Both the position numbers and the translations under genes were made by a program. The notes below the pieces were generated by a model, which made no database searches, had not been told where the DNA came from, and saw nothing but the letters and a program-made list of their open reading frames with translations. Source: Porites lutea (taxonomy: Eukaryota > Cnidaria > Anthozoa > Scleractinia > Poritidae). From it: 64,000 nt of DNA. The stretch's first letter is position 1. Each line of letters opens with the position of its first letter. The DNA lies in the NCBI RefSeq assembly GCF_958299795.1, contig NC_133210.1, positions 1,027,609-1,091,608 on the forward strand. Direction: 5' to 3'. Below, piece by piece: positions 8,856 to 20,557 of the stretch.

Positions 8856-11800
8856 TCACTTTCCTTGAATCACCTTTTCATCTGATATCACCTCAGATGC
8901 GCCATCTGTGTCGTTCGACTCTCGATGTTCATTACTTGCGCTACAGGGTGAAAACGCCTTCCAGCCTTCATTTTCTTGCAAGGGTACTTCATCTATACCT
9001 TTGTTTTTGGGTGGAGAGGTCTTCAACCCTTCCAGTCGCTCCCTGGCGACCCTCAGTTTATCTTCAAGAGGCACTGCTCTTGTTTGTGCGTCAAACACTT
9101 CTTTTTTAGGGGACGCTGCATGCTGAATATTACTCTTAGGAGTATTCAGAATATTTGCTGCCCTTGGTTTTGTCTCGCTTTTTGTGAAGGTTCTCGGCGA
9201 CTTCGGCTTTATTTTATCTGAACGCAGATTGTCTCTTTCTACCCTTATCGCCTCATACATTTCATTTAAATCACGAAGTTTTTGCTTGCCCTCTTCAACT
9301 TCTTCTTGGAGCGCTTTAATAGTATCGATGGTCTTTTCGTCCACCTCCAAAACTAACAACCGCTGCTGAGTCGTTCTCAACTTTTGTTCCAATTCCTTCT
9401 TTTCTTTTTGGGTCTTTTCGTTATTTTCCTTCAACATTTCAATTCTTTTGCTTAAAAGTTGCAGTTCTTTCTTCAGTTGCTCCTTTTCCATGTTTAATTT
9501 TTGTAGCTCGGTTGAGTGAATCGAATCTTTTTCTTCAAACTGCTCTTGAGAACTATTAATTTCGTCCTGAAGATTATCGTAGGCAATCTTTAAATCGTTG
9601 TAAAGTTTTTGTAGGGTAGACATTTCTAACTTGAGTTTCTCTTTCTCACCTTTTTCCTCCAGCCAACTTGACTCGAGTTCTGGGATCTGCCTTCTCAATA
9701 CTTCAAGCTCGTCTTCTGTGTCTTCCTGTGTGCTCATCAGAGCTAAGACATCAGCTTCCTTTGCGTTCACTTCTGCGGACATCTCTGAAATTTCGTTTAC
9801 AAGTTGGCGATTTTCCTTCTGCATTCTTTTAATAGCTTCATCTTTTTCTCGCATTTCTTTTTTTTCCATGTCATGTTCGTGTTTTTCCTCTCCTAGTTGA
9901 ATCTTCAACTGCTGCAATTCTTTTCTCAGCATGGCGTTTTGCTCTTTTGTTTCCTTAACTTTCAAGTTTGATTCTGCTTGATTCCTTGCAGACGTACAAA
10001 GCTCTTCCTCTAGAGATGCGATCTTATTTTTGCTTGATTGTAAATCCCTTAGAAGATCTTCGTTGCTATTAGCATGTGATTGTCTCTTGTTCTCTAAATC
10101 AGAAACCTTCTTCTGCATTTCCAGAAGTTCTTTTTCTTGAGAGCTCAGCTTTTGTTGATTTTTCTTCAGGGCGTTTTCTAATTGCGAATTAGTTTCTTCC
10201 AAGTTCGCTACTTTATTCTGCAAATGCTCAATCGTCTCTTCAAAAGTGGCATTACATTCCTCTAGACCCTGAATTGTCTCGTGGGCGGAATCAAGTTCCG
10301 ATTCCATTTCGTTTTTGGCTTTAGTCGTTTCATCTAACTCGTTCCGGTCCAGTTGCGCAGAGTACTCTGTTTTAAATAACAAGTCTTGAAGTTCCCTTAT
10401 CTTGTCCTCTTTCAAAGCAATCTCTTTTTCCAACAAATCTTTCGCGGTGAGTACTTTTAACAATTCTTTCTCTAGGTCTTCATTCTCTTCTTGTAAACTT
10501 TTGTTCTCTCTTTCTGCTTCTTCATTTTGAAGTAGAATATTCTGATAAGCGTTTTCCAGCTCACTGATTTCTTTACGGCTAAGCAGATCATTTGGTTCGG
10601 CTTTTGTTTGAGGCATCTCTGACTTCTTCACCGGTAAATGAAAGTGCTTTTGAGATTCGCTTAACTTGTTTTGCAATCTTTCATTTTCATGCTTTAAAGC
10701 CTCCAGCTCAATCTTTTGCTCCGAACAATTTCTTTTCAATTTGCCAAGTTCATCTTTAAGCTTTTGTTTTTCTCCATCCAATGTCTTGTTTTTGGCTTGG
10801 AGGCTATCAATAACTGGACGTTGTGAGATCAAATCGCCGTTGAGTTTCTTGATCTCTTTTTGAGCGTCCTGTAGAAGATTTTTTTGTTCATTTGCGCTTG
10901 CTTTAAGTTGCGATAGATCTGTCTGTAACTTTTTATTTCGTTCCTTTGTTTTCTTAACACTGTTTTCAAGCTCACTTTTCAGGTTTTCCTTTTCTTCGAT
11001 GATCTGCTCCAGCTTATGCCTTTCCTGTTCAAACTTTTCTTGTTCTTCTTTACCTTTGATGTATTCTTTCTTTAAATCATCTTCCAAAATTTCTTTCTTG
11101 TTTTCCAACAGTCGAATACGCGCATCCTTTTCAGACAAAACTTTCTTGTGATCATTCTCTCCTTCTTTCTGTTGCGAGAGAGACTTCTGAAGGTTGTCAT
11201 AATAATCTTCAACATCTGCTAGTTTCTGACGCTCATTCTCCAATTCTTGTTTTAAGGCAGAATTTTCCTTCTGCTCCTCTTGGGCATAAAGCTCCAACTC
11301 TTCAATCCTTTTCTGATGCTGTGCTACCATACTGTTGAGCTCAATTTGTTCCGCTTCAAATCCTTCCTCTCTTGTTTCGTACTCGGCTAAAGTTTTCTTC
11401 AATTCGAAGTTTTCTCCGTCGAGTTCCCTGTTCTTCTTCAATGTTGTGTTCATGAGCGCATGCGCTGAAGACAGTTCATCTCGGAGGGCCTGGATGTCTT
11501 TTTCTAGGTATTTTTTCTCAGATTGAACTGAGTCTAAAACACTTTCATTATCCTCTGCTTCTCTTGTATTGTGGTCCCATTTTGTTTGTAGCTCTTGTAA
11601 TTCACATTGCGCCTGGAGTAGTTCATCCTCAGCTCTCCTAACCTTTCCACGCTCAAGTTTTAACTCCTCTTCTAGGCGGCATTTTGCTGCTTCCAGACCG
11701 GAATTTTGGGCTACCATTTTGTCCAATTTTTTCTCCATGGTCTCTAGTTGGCTTTTTGACATATTCAAGTCTTCCTTAGATTTCATCGACTGGCTTTTAA

Positions 11801-14800
11801 GCTCACCGACTTCTCTCTCGGAGTCTTCGCATCGTGCCATTAAGACATTTTCCCTTTCTGATAAGATGTCTAAAGTGTTTTGCTGTTGGTTATTTGTGGC
11901 TTTTAAGTCTTCTAACTGATCTTGTAAGCTGCGCTCGTTTTCAATGCTCTTCTGAAGGTTTTCTTCTGCTTTCGTGAGATTTTCTTTCATTGTTAATAAG
12001 TCAGAATCCTCTTCTGAATCTTCAGGTTCATCGTCATCGATCAAAGCACTTTGAAGCGGAGTGTAATTCACGACTTCGATCATAGTATTTTCTTGAGCTG
12101 ACTGTAGTTCTACTTTCAACTTGTTGAGCTCATCTTTATTTCGATCTAGTTCTTTCTGTATAGAAGCATTATAAGCTTTCAAGTTTGTGATCTTATTTTC
12201 TTTGTTTTCTAACTCATTCTTTTCCTGTAGCAATTCATCTTGAAGTTCAGTCATGTGGTTCTCAACATCGGCCAGTTCTTCACTTTGCTTCTGTACAATA
12301 TTTTCCAATTTTTTTTCTTTGCTTTTCAATTCGTTTCTCTCGCTATTTGCTTGTGACACTTCCTCATTCAATTTCTCTATCTCTGATATCTTCATTTCAA
12401 GTTCCTCTTTAGTCGTTTGCTGTGTTTTTGTTGCCTTCTGCAATCGGTCTTTCAGATTAGAAATGTTCTTCTGTTGGGCAATAATCTCATCTTGAAGTTG
12501 TTGGTGTCCCCCTCTAAGCTTCTCACACTCACCAATAGCACTTGTAAGGCTGCTTCTAAGTTCTGTGGACTTTTTCTCCAAGTGTTCTTTGTCCGCCTTA
12601 AGTTCTTGTATCTGATTATTTTTTTGCTCGATCTCTTTCTTTGTTGCCTCTAAATGAATCTTTTGTTCCACGCACTGTTTGCTGAGCTTTAGTATCTCGT
12701 TTCTATTGGCATCCGCCCTGACTGTTGTGTCTTGTAATTGGCTTTGAACCACTTTATTATCTCTCCGCTCGTCCTCGTATTTCAGTTCCAGTTCCGATAA
12801 TTTTCGGTTAACTTCCAACACTTCTTCTCGCAGGTTTTTCCTCTCCTTATCACACTGATCAGAGGTGACCTTCAAGTCTTCGAGTTGTCTTTGTGATTTA
12901 GAAAGTTCGAACTGAGTGTCGAGGCAATCTTGACGAGACATTTTGATATCATGCTCAAGTTTACAGATTTTCGTTTTGCTGCTTGAAATTTCCTTCTCAA
13001 GGACTGCCTGTCGTTCTTTACTTTGTTCTAACATGAGCTTCAAGTGTTGTTCATGGGTGGAATCTTCTCTTCTTATTTCTCTGTCATCCCTCTCCTTAAC
13101 AAGGGCTTCTAACGTTGTCTCATATTGACTCAGCTTACTTTTCAAGGAATTAATTTCATCTTGAGACGACTTCAGCTTTGACTCCGTGGAGTCATGGTAG
13201 AATGTAATGGTTTGTAATTCCTTCTTTAATGCTAGGTTTTTCCCTTCCAAGGACTCTTTGGAGCTTTTTATTTGTTCAATCTGTCCGTCTTTTTCAGCAA
13301 TTTCAGCCCTGTAGCTGTCAACGATTCGCTCTTTCTCTCGTACAAGATTATGAGCCACCAGAAGGTCCTCTTGAAGTTTCTGTAATTTCTTTTCTACAGA
13401 TTGTAAATCGTCTTTATAACGCTCTTTTTCCCTTGTGGCTGTTCCTAACTGGATTTGCAGGTTTTTAAACTTTGTATTCTGAGAACTCAGCTCGACATTC
13501 ACTTTCCTATTTTCTTCGCTTGCATCGGAAATCTCATTTTCAAAGAGCCCTAATTTCGTCTCTTGCTCTTGTATCTTTCTAGTGAGCCTGCTATTTTCGT
13601 CCAGGGCAAACTCGTGAGAAAGTTTACTCGTGGTCAGATCATTTTTGACGTTATTCAACTCGATTTGTAAAGTTTTGATCGTGTTTTGCATATCCTCGCA
13701 GTTTTTGTCTTTTTGCGCCAAGTTAGCCTGCGCAGACTCATACATTTTCTGATGTTCTGTCGCTACAATTTCTAGTTTCATTAGCTCTTCACCGTTTTTA
13801 GCAAGTTCAATGTTGGCTTCAATAGCTTTTTCTTTAAGCTCTTCGTTTTGCCTTTGAAGTGTTTCGATTTGTCCCTCGTACTTCGCCAGCTTACTGCAAA
13901 AATCCTGAAGCTCTTCTTCTCCCTGTGACTTGGTCTTGATAGCTTCATTGAGATCTTGCTGCATTTCCAACATTTTTTCTTCAAGTTCGATTCGTCGTCG
14001 AAATTCATGTTCCCGAGACGTCAAGGTTTCATCCAGCTGGTTTTTCAATGCTGCTTTTTTCTCCTCTAGATCATGAACTTTTTGGCAAAGTTCCTTTTTT
14101 CCTTTGACGTGTCCCTCACACTCCAGCTCCAATGCAGTAATTTTGGAGCGATAGGAAGCAACATCTGCCTCCTTGTAAACAAACTTATTGCGTTCTTCTT
14201 GCAGAGTTTTTACCAGATTACTCTCCTTCGCTTCATTTTCCTTTAAGTTAGATTCCATTGTGTCTATTTTCGTCCTTGCCACGGACAAGTCAATGTCAAG
14301 GGATTCTTTTTCTTTTGAGATGTTTTCACACGCTTTTGTAAGGCGACTGATTTCCTCCTCGTTGCTTTTGAGTTTCAAGTTTACCCTTTTAAGCTCGTCG
14401 GAGTTTGTCTCATTCAAAGACTCCTTGTATGAAAGCTCAGTTTTAACTGTATCCAAGTCTGTTTCTAGAGAACTGATCTGGTCCTTGAGATTTTCAACAA
14501 GAAGTTCTTTTTCTTCCACCTGTTGACGAAGACATTCGCATGTTTTCTGCAGTTCCTCCATCTGGCTCTGCACGCTGCTTTCCTCCTCGATCTTCCTCTT
14601 GATATTCAAGTTACTTTCATGAAGCTGGAGCTCCAGATTTTTTTTTATCTCAGAAGCTTCATCCAATTCTTCCTCCATTCTTATCAATCTTTCCTTCGTC
14701 GATGAAATCTCGTGTTCTTTTTCCTTCATGTCTTGATCCGCGGCTTCAAGCTTCGACTGTAGGTCAGAAATGGTTTTGTTAGCAATATCAACTTGTTGTT

Positions 14801-17269
14801 TGAACTCTTGCTTTTCACTCTCCGCGACTTTGGAATCAACTTGCATATCCGCCATGTCTTTTTGAGTCTGCAGCAGGTCGTCTTTGTACTCCTGTATCTC
14901 CTGTTCATATTGGTCTTGCACTTCAAGAACCGCAGTGTGCTTCTCGCTAAGTTCTTGATATTTTAACTCCATGTTAGCAGCTACGACCTTCTGCTCAGCA
15001 ATAATCACGTCCCTGTCAGCAAGCTGACGTTTATAATCATCTTCTTCTTTTTTCTGTTTCGAAATACTTTGCTGAAGGCCAGTGCATTCATCTTGCATTT
15101 TTGAGCATTTTTCTCTTTCCTCTGACAGCTTTTTCTCTAGCGAAGCTCTCTGTGTTTCGCCAAGGTTAGTTTGGATTTCCATTTTGTGCATTTCTTCTCG
15201 CGTTTCCTTCAACTTCAACTCGAGATCGTTATTTTCCTTCTCTTTCCTCTGCAACGCGAAGCGTGTTTCTTGCGCTTGTCTCTTGGCTTGCTGGAGTAGT
15301 GCATTGGAGTCTAACCCTCCATCATAGGGTTTGATTGGGGCGCATGACTCTAGTTCTGCGATTTTGTCCATCAACTGCTTCAGCTGCACGTTCAATTCTT
15401 GAACCTGTGATTTATGGCGACAGCTTTCTGCCTCACTTTCAGACAGTCGGTGACTCATCTCCGATAACTCGGCCTCTAAGTATTCAAGTTGCTTATTGTC
15501 TTCTTCAGGCGACGATTCTTGATTGGCGTCTCTCTGGAAGGCGATCTCCTTGCTATTTTCGCCGGTCTTTGACTCTAGCTCTCTAATCCTCTCCTTGTAA
15601 TGCTGATTTTCGGATAATAAGTTGTTTAGTTTTTCATCTGAGCTTTCCAGTTTTATTTGGGTCTCCCGTAACTCACGTTCTAGTCTCGTTTTATCTCTTT
15701 GTGCAGCATCAATACTCCTCTCGATGTCATGAATTTGGTCTTTCTTTGCCCCGAGTTCCACGTTGCATAAATCCAACTTTTCCCTATAAATGTCAACTTC
15801 GTTTTCTAATCCAAAACAGTTGTCGCGGTACATTCGCAGTTGATCCTTGATGCTGTCTATTTTATACAATAAAGAATTATTTTCTGACCCACTTCCTGTC
15901 ACTTCTTCTGATCCGTACTCTGCTTGAATCGTCTCCAACTTTTTTGCAGCTGCTAACAAATCACGTTTTAATGACTCATTCTCTCTCTGTAAAGACTTCA
16001 CCATTTCCTGACAGTCTTGAAGATCTTGCTTGGTTTGTATCAGTTCCTTGTTCAGTTCTACGAAATCTGCATCATTTTGTCCACCATTCAAATTAAAATG
16101 ATCCAGGTGCTTTTTCAAAACATGCATTTCTTTGTCTAGCTCCTCTTTTTCTCCTTGAAGCTTTTTTATGATGATGTCTCTCATCACTTCATTTCCATCA
16201 TTGCATTTTTCGATTTCCGAACATCTTTGTTGACTCTTAAGTAAGTCTTCTTGAAGTTTTTTGCTGCTTTCTCGGGCCTCTACTACTTTATCCTTCAATC
16301 TCAGATTTTGTTCAGTCAGCTCTTTAATGCGCATTTCCAAATTTGCAACCTGGAGACGAATCAAAAGAAAGTCAACCTTATTTATCGATCGTTGCAATTT
16401 CATTCCCAAAAGTAAGTTATGTGTCAAGCACAGACTGAAGTTCACAGTTAAAATCTACTGATAAAGACCCCACTGAGATGATAAATGCTAAAAGAAGGGT
16501 TCTCAACTTATCAGATATGGCAAGTAGAAGGGACAATTTTAACTGAAGACATGTACGCATGCATGTTCAGTGAATCACAAAAATCCTCCTGAATGAGACC
16601 GTTTTGTCTACAATATCATGTACCCGTTAGTTTTTGTACCACCCTCTGAACCGCCGCTTTTCGTTTCTAACACTAAGCATGGAGATGGACTCGTTTCTAT
16701 AGCCGCGGATTTGGCCTCTTTGATCTTACAAAAGATCGTCAGATATCGGATAGCGGGGCAGTTTTGGGGCCGCTTTACTGAGGTGGCCTTGCTTCATTTC
16801 TCTGCAACTGTTGTGTCTATGTATGAGCGATCTTTGATAGTCCTGATTGACATCAAATACGCAGACAGCATTCAAACTGAGCTATCCCGTCCGGCACATG
16901 CTTTTAGCCTAAATCACAAGAACAACAACTAAACATTTACCTCGTTGCTAAACAAGTCAGTTTTCCAGCTAACTGGTGACGATACCAACCGACTTAGGAT
17001 AAGCACATAAAAATTTTCTAGTCAGAATTGAACAACTTTAATTTTCACCCTGTTCCAAAACCCACGACTATCTGTACTCTTTGTATTAAATCTGGAAAAG
17101 TGTTATATTGTCAGTGGACTTCAGTGTCAACATGCACAACAACAATCACTTTACTTACCTCTCCAAGATTATTTCCTTGCAGTTTTTGCACATCTTTAAA
17201 TCTCTCACTTTCTTCGTCCATGAAAACCTCGTTGTTGTTATTAATTATTTCTGGAGTTGTTTTAGCCAT
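8856..17269 (-). CDS. Giant coiled-coil protein (two exons, about 2,534 aa)
   Basis: Join of exon 1 (17269-17159, 37 codons) and exon 2 (16349-8856, 2,497 codons plus stop). The donor is GAG|GTAAGT and the acceptor is TTGATTCGTCTCCAG|GTTGC, both phase 0. Almost the whole protein is charged heptad-like sequence (K/E/Q/L-rich) with no globular domain seen. An acidic break (DDDEPEDSEEDSD) lies near residue 1,470, and the last 150 or so residues are non-coiled, basic and Ser/Pro-rich (KPKSPRTFTKSETKPRAA, LKTSPPKNKG). This architecture is shared by golgins, centrosomal and kinetochore tethers, and myosin-like rods; I cannot assign it to one. There is no motor head, GRIP, PH or FYVE motif. The open frame runs upstream of the acceptor into the intron (to 16445), but the exon 1 start, with its good donor, is preferred. 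Confidence 0.85.
17159..17269 (-). CDS. First coding exon of the giant coiled-coil gene
   Basis: The minus strand reads MAKTTPEIINNNNEVFMDEE and then SERFKDVQKLQGNNLGE before a consensus donor (GAG|GTAAGTAA). The ATG is at 17269-17267. Its 37 codons join in phase 0 to the coiled coil that begins VANLEMRIKELTEQ. The 809-base intron (16350-17158) holds only short chance frames. Confidence 0.75.
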
Positions 17270-19372
17270 TTTTTAACGTTTGTTTCATAACATCAGTAGC
17301 GTTTGAACTAGCATCCGCTTATACCTCGATGACTGACTAGAGCGCTTTCTTCGAATCAAAAGCACTAATAAGTACGCTAATGACCTAAGCGATGATAAAG
17401 TCCAAACCTTCTTTTATGAAGAGAGAGACATTGTTTGTTACATCACATGATCACATTTTGTGGTTCGCGTTCTAGGTCGTTTGAAACTCTGTTGAAGTTA
17501 TCACTTAGAAAGCGTACTTTTGCATGCTTGGAATCTTTTGAATATTTACATGCAAATCGCAGAGTAACAACACAATAAATGGCTTATAAACAGCGATTGA
17601 TATAAAATCTCTGGAGAATTAAAGTCTTATTGTCTCATGGTTTGTTAACTCAGTATGCCACGCTTCACAATAGATGTATAGTATTTGTTTAAAAAAATAA
17701 AACTAGCATTTTTATTACCGCTGTCATCATTGAGTCACATTTCCACGGGAGACCAGTGTTCTCATCTGTAAGCTATATGAATACCGTCACAAGGTGTAGC
17801 CGGTATGATACGATCAGAGAGCTTAAATTCAGTTTAAAAAAAGTAGCATTTGCTTAGAAACAAAGCATGAAAAATAACTGGAACTGAAGCTCGAAAGCGC
17901 GTGTCATGGTCTCCCGGGGGGGGCCCGGGCATGGTCTTAAAAAATGGCGCTCACCGGGCTTTTAGTGTAGAAGTTCCTTTTGTCTCCAAGGTACCTCTTT
18001 TCCGCTAGTCTGTCCCTGATTTTCAGTCATGAGCGAAAAGAAAAGCGAGCGCGCAAAAAAAAAAATCGAACGAGCTCGAGGACCTTACCAGTTTTCTTTT
18101 AGTTTTTCTCGCGTGCGGCGAAATCGGAAACCGCACTTCATAAGTTAGCTTTGCCTGCATTGTAGACATTCTACACCAGCTGTTGCCTAGTCCCTGTACG
18201 GCGTCTTATCGGGCCTTCTCGGTCAAGTAGAGCGCTTAAGCAACGACGATGGCGGCAGCAACGAGAAAGGGAAAAAAAACAGTAGGTTTAGATTGGCAAA
18301 ACAACAACATTTTGCCCCACACTTTTTTGTGCATTTCCTTGCGGTACTGCACGACTATGACCTGAAACTCTCTAGTTTCACGTTTTATGGAAAACGTGAA
18401 CACGAGACAACGATTTTCTTTTTCTTTTCGTGAAGTTAGATACAGTCCTTCAGAATTCAACTCCTGAAAAAATCGCCAACATTTGGCAAATTAAAAGAGT
18501 TGGAATGAGTGCGATGAACTTTGAAACTGCGCAAATTAACTTTTTAAGTGACGTTTTTGCTGCCGTTAGTGTCGTCGTTGCCTAAGCTCCATAATACATT
18601 TCGGTGACGTATTTGAGACGAACGGCCTTAAAAATGCCTACAAATTGAAGCCCTAAGACTAGGCAACACCAGCTGTATGCCAGTGGTTTAGACAATGCGT
18701 GGGCGCGGGCAGGCTACAACGAAACCCCGGGCTATAAATGAAAAGTCTCTGACAGCCACTTCCTCTCTGACAAAACTGAATTATAACCTCGACCTTGACG
18801 ACCTTCCATGCGCTCTATACGAAATAGACATAGCTAAGGATATTGCTTAGTTTTCACTCTTCAGCGAAATAAAGTTAATCTGTAGTTTTTTAATTGCGTA
18901 ATAATGCTTGATAGTACCAGATATATACGAGGTTCACTCTATTAACTAGCTAATGATATATGAGTGATATATATGAGTGAACAAGATAGGGAAGTAGCAT
19001 TAATTACTAACTTGGCTTTTATCACCCGTATCGCCACTTTGGTGAAACCGAATCAAAAAGTTTCATGCATGAGGAACAAAAAACTGACGCTTTCAGCGTA
19101 AGAATACAGAACTGCCGACAGATCACAGCATTAAGGGAAGATCGACATTTGACAAGACCACCTCCCCACCCCGCCCATGATCGTCCCTGTTCGTGTAGTT
19201 TTGGAAAGCGATGCTTTAATTTTTTTTCTTGAAAAAACTTCATCAACTCTTTTCTTGGGAGACCTATTCGAAAGTAATGTCAATATTAACGTATCAGCAT
19301 CGTATTTACATCCTAGTTTGAGACAAAGTCAGTTACTGTCTCCTGATCCGGGATCCTTCTCATGGTCTCTGA
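17270..19372. other. Intergenic region, no gene seen
   Basis: Promoter side of the coiled-coil gene and 3' side of the GPCR gene. Notable only for a GC-rich palindromic patch around 17916-17930 (a run of eight G followed by CCCGGG) and AT-rich stretches. Short open frames here show no codon pattern or homology I recognise. Confidence 0.4.
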
Positions 19373-20557
19373 TTATGGCGATGAATTTGCAGCATGGGGG
19401 TGGCTGTTAGTGCTTATAGTGCGTTGGTCTTTCTTGATATCTGAAGCCGCATATGAAGCTTGTTCCTGAGGGCTTGAAACATCTCGGTTGGTTTGATTAT
19501 TATTTGCTTCGGTAACGCTATCAGTCTGAAAAGCCACTGAACTCTGACCAAATGTGCTTCGAAAACTAGATGACCATAAGTTGACTACAGCGTTCCCGAT
19601 GTTGCTTTGGAAATATCCGGACGTCCAAGGAAGAACACTTAAAATTTTGTTTCTGAAATCGCGGTTGGTGCTGGAATATATAACTGGATTAAGCGCCGAA
19701 TTACCATAATGCAAGAATTTAATCAGTAATGTCACTATTGGTTTAATTTGAACACCTGGAGAAAATGGCACGATAATATTGATAACGAAGAAGGGCGTCC
19801 AGCAAGCAATGAACGCGCCCATCACCAAAGCAAGCGTCTTGGCCGCTTTTATCTCCCGCTTGAAGTAAAACGCTTGGCGTATCGGTTGAACACGGCGCAC
19901 CTGACGTAATGCTGCGAGAAATATTCGTGAATATGAGAAAATCATCACTGATAAAGGGAGGAGAAACGAGACCACAAAAACCAACACAGGATAATGACGT
20001 CCTCCTTCTAGGTTAATGGTGGCGATGATCACAGAGTATGACCAGAGGCAAACCAAAACAACGATCGCCCGATTTTTCGTTATAATCTGAGAGTAGCGTA
20101 GTGGTGAAGTTATGGCTACGTAGCGATCAAAACTGATGGCGCAGAGATTCATGATAGAAGCAGTGGAGAATAGAATGTCAAGACATCGCCACAATGTTAA
20201 GAGTACACTGGGACAAGTGATCGTATTGTTGATGCAATCCGTGTTTTGAATAATCAACCAGATAGGAATAGAAACAGAAGCTACGAGAATATCAGTGACA
20301 GCTAACGACACGATGAACACATTTGTGACGCATCTTAGGTTTGTTGAGCGGTAAAAAGCGAAGCAAACTAGTGTGTTTCCCAACAGCGCCAGTACTATCA
20401 CAAGAACCAAGGCTACGGTCGATGCGATGACATCTGTATTGCTGAACTGTACTGATATGGGTTTCTGAGTAGAGTTTGCAGCCCTTGCATCCTTAAAAAC
20501 ACAAAACAACAAAATCAATGTTGACAGGAAGCTGTGTAGTCGATATAACCTGGCCAT
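19373..20557 (-). CDS. Class A GPCR, amine-receptor-like, intronless
   Basis: 394 aa with a probable signal peptide (about 1-26), N-glycosylation sites (N28, N110) and seven hydrophobic segments. Class A landmarks are all present: N61 in GNTLV, D89 in SLAVTD, DRY at 144-146, W172, P201, CWTP at 252-255, NPVIY at 290-294. D127 lies 17 residues before the DRY Asp, and TASIMNLCAISFDRY follows the aminergic pattern, so a biogenic-amine-type ligand is possible. Odd points: extracellular loop 2 (about NLEGGRH) has no Cys, so the usual TM3-loop 2 disulfide is missing, and TM5 lacks the Ser cluster of catecholamine receptors. The ligand cannot be named. The C-tail is long and Ser/Thr/Asn-rich. It is a single exon with an ATG at 20557. 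Confidence 0.88.
   Translation of the reverse strand: MARLYRLHSFLSTLILLFCVFKDARAANSTQKPISVQFSNTDVIASTVALVLVIVLALLGNTLVCFAFYRSTNLRCVTNVFIVSLAVTDILVASVSIPIWLIIQNTDCINNTITCPSVLLTLWRCLDILFSTASIMNLCAISFDRYVAITSPLRYSQIITKNRAIVVLVCLWSYSVIIATINLEGGRHYPVLVFVVSFLLPLSVMIFSYSRIFLAALRQVRRVQPIRQAFYFKREIKAAKTLALVMGAFIACWTPFFVINIIVPFSPGVQIKPIVTLLIKFLHYGNSALNPVIYSSTNRDFRNKILSVLPWTSGYFQSNIGNAVVNLWSSSFRSTFGQSSVAFQTDSVTEANNNQTNRDVSSPQEQASYAASDIKKDQRTISTNSHPHAANSSP

Noticed and set aside
8897-16461. Many plus-strand open frames of 60-116 codons across the coiled-coil exon
   Set aside because: They are antisense shadows of the long minus-strand frame: Ser/Phe/Cys-rich translations that mirror Glu/Lys/Leu codons.
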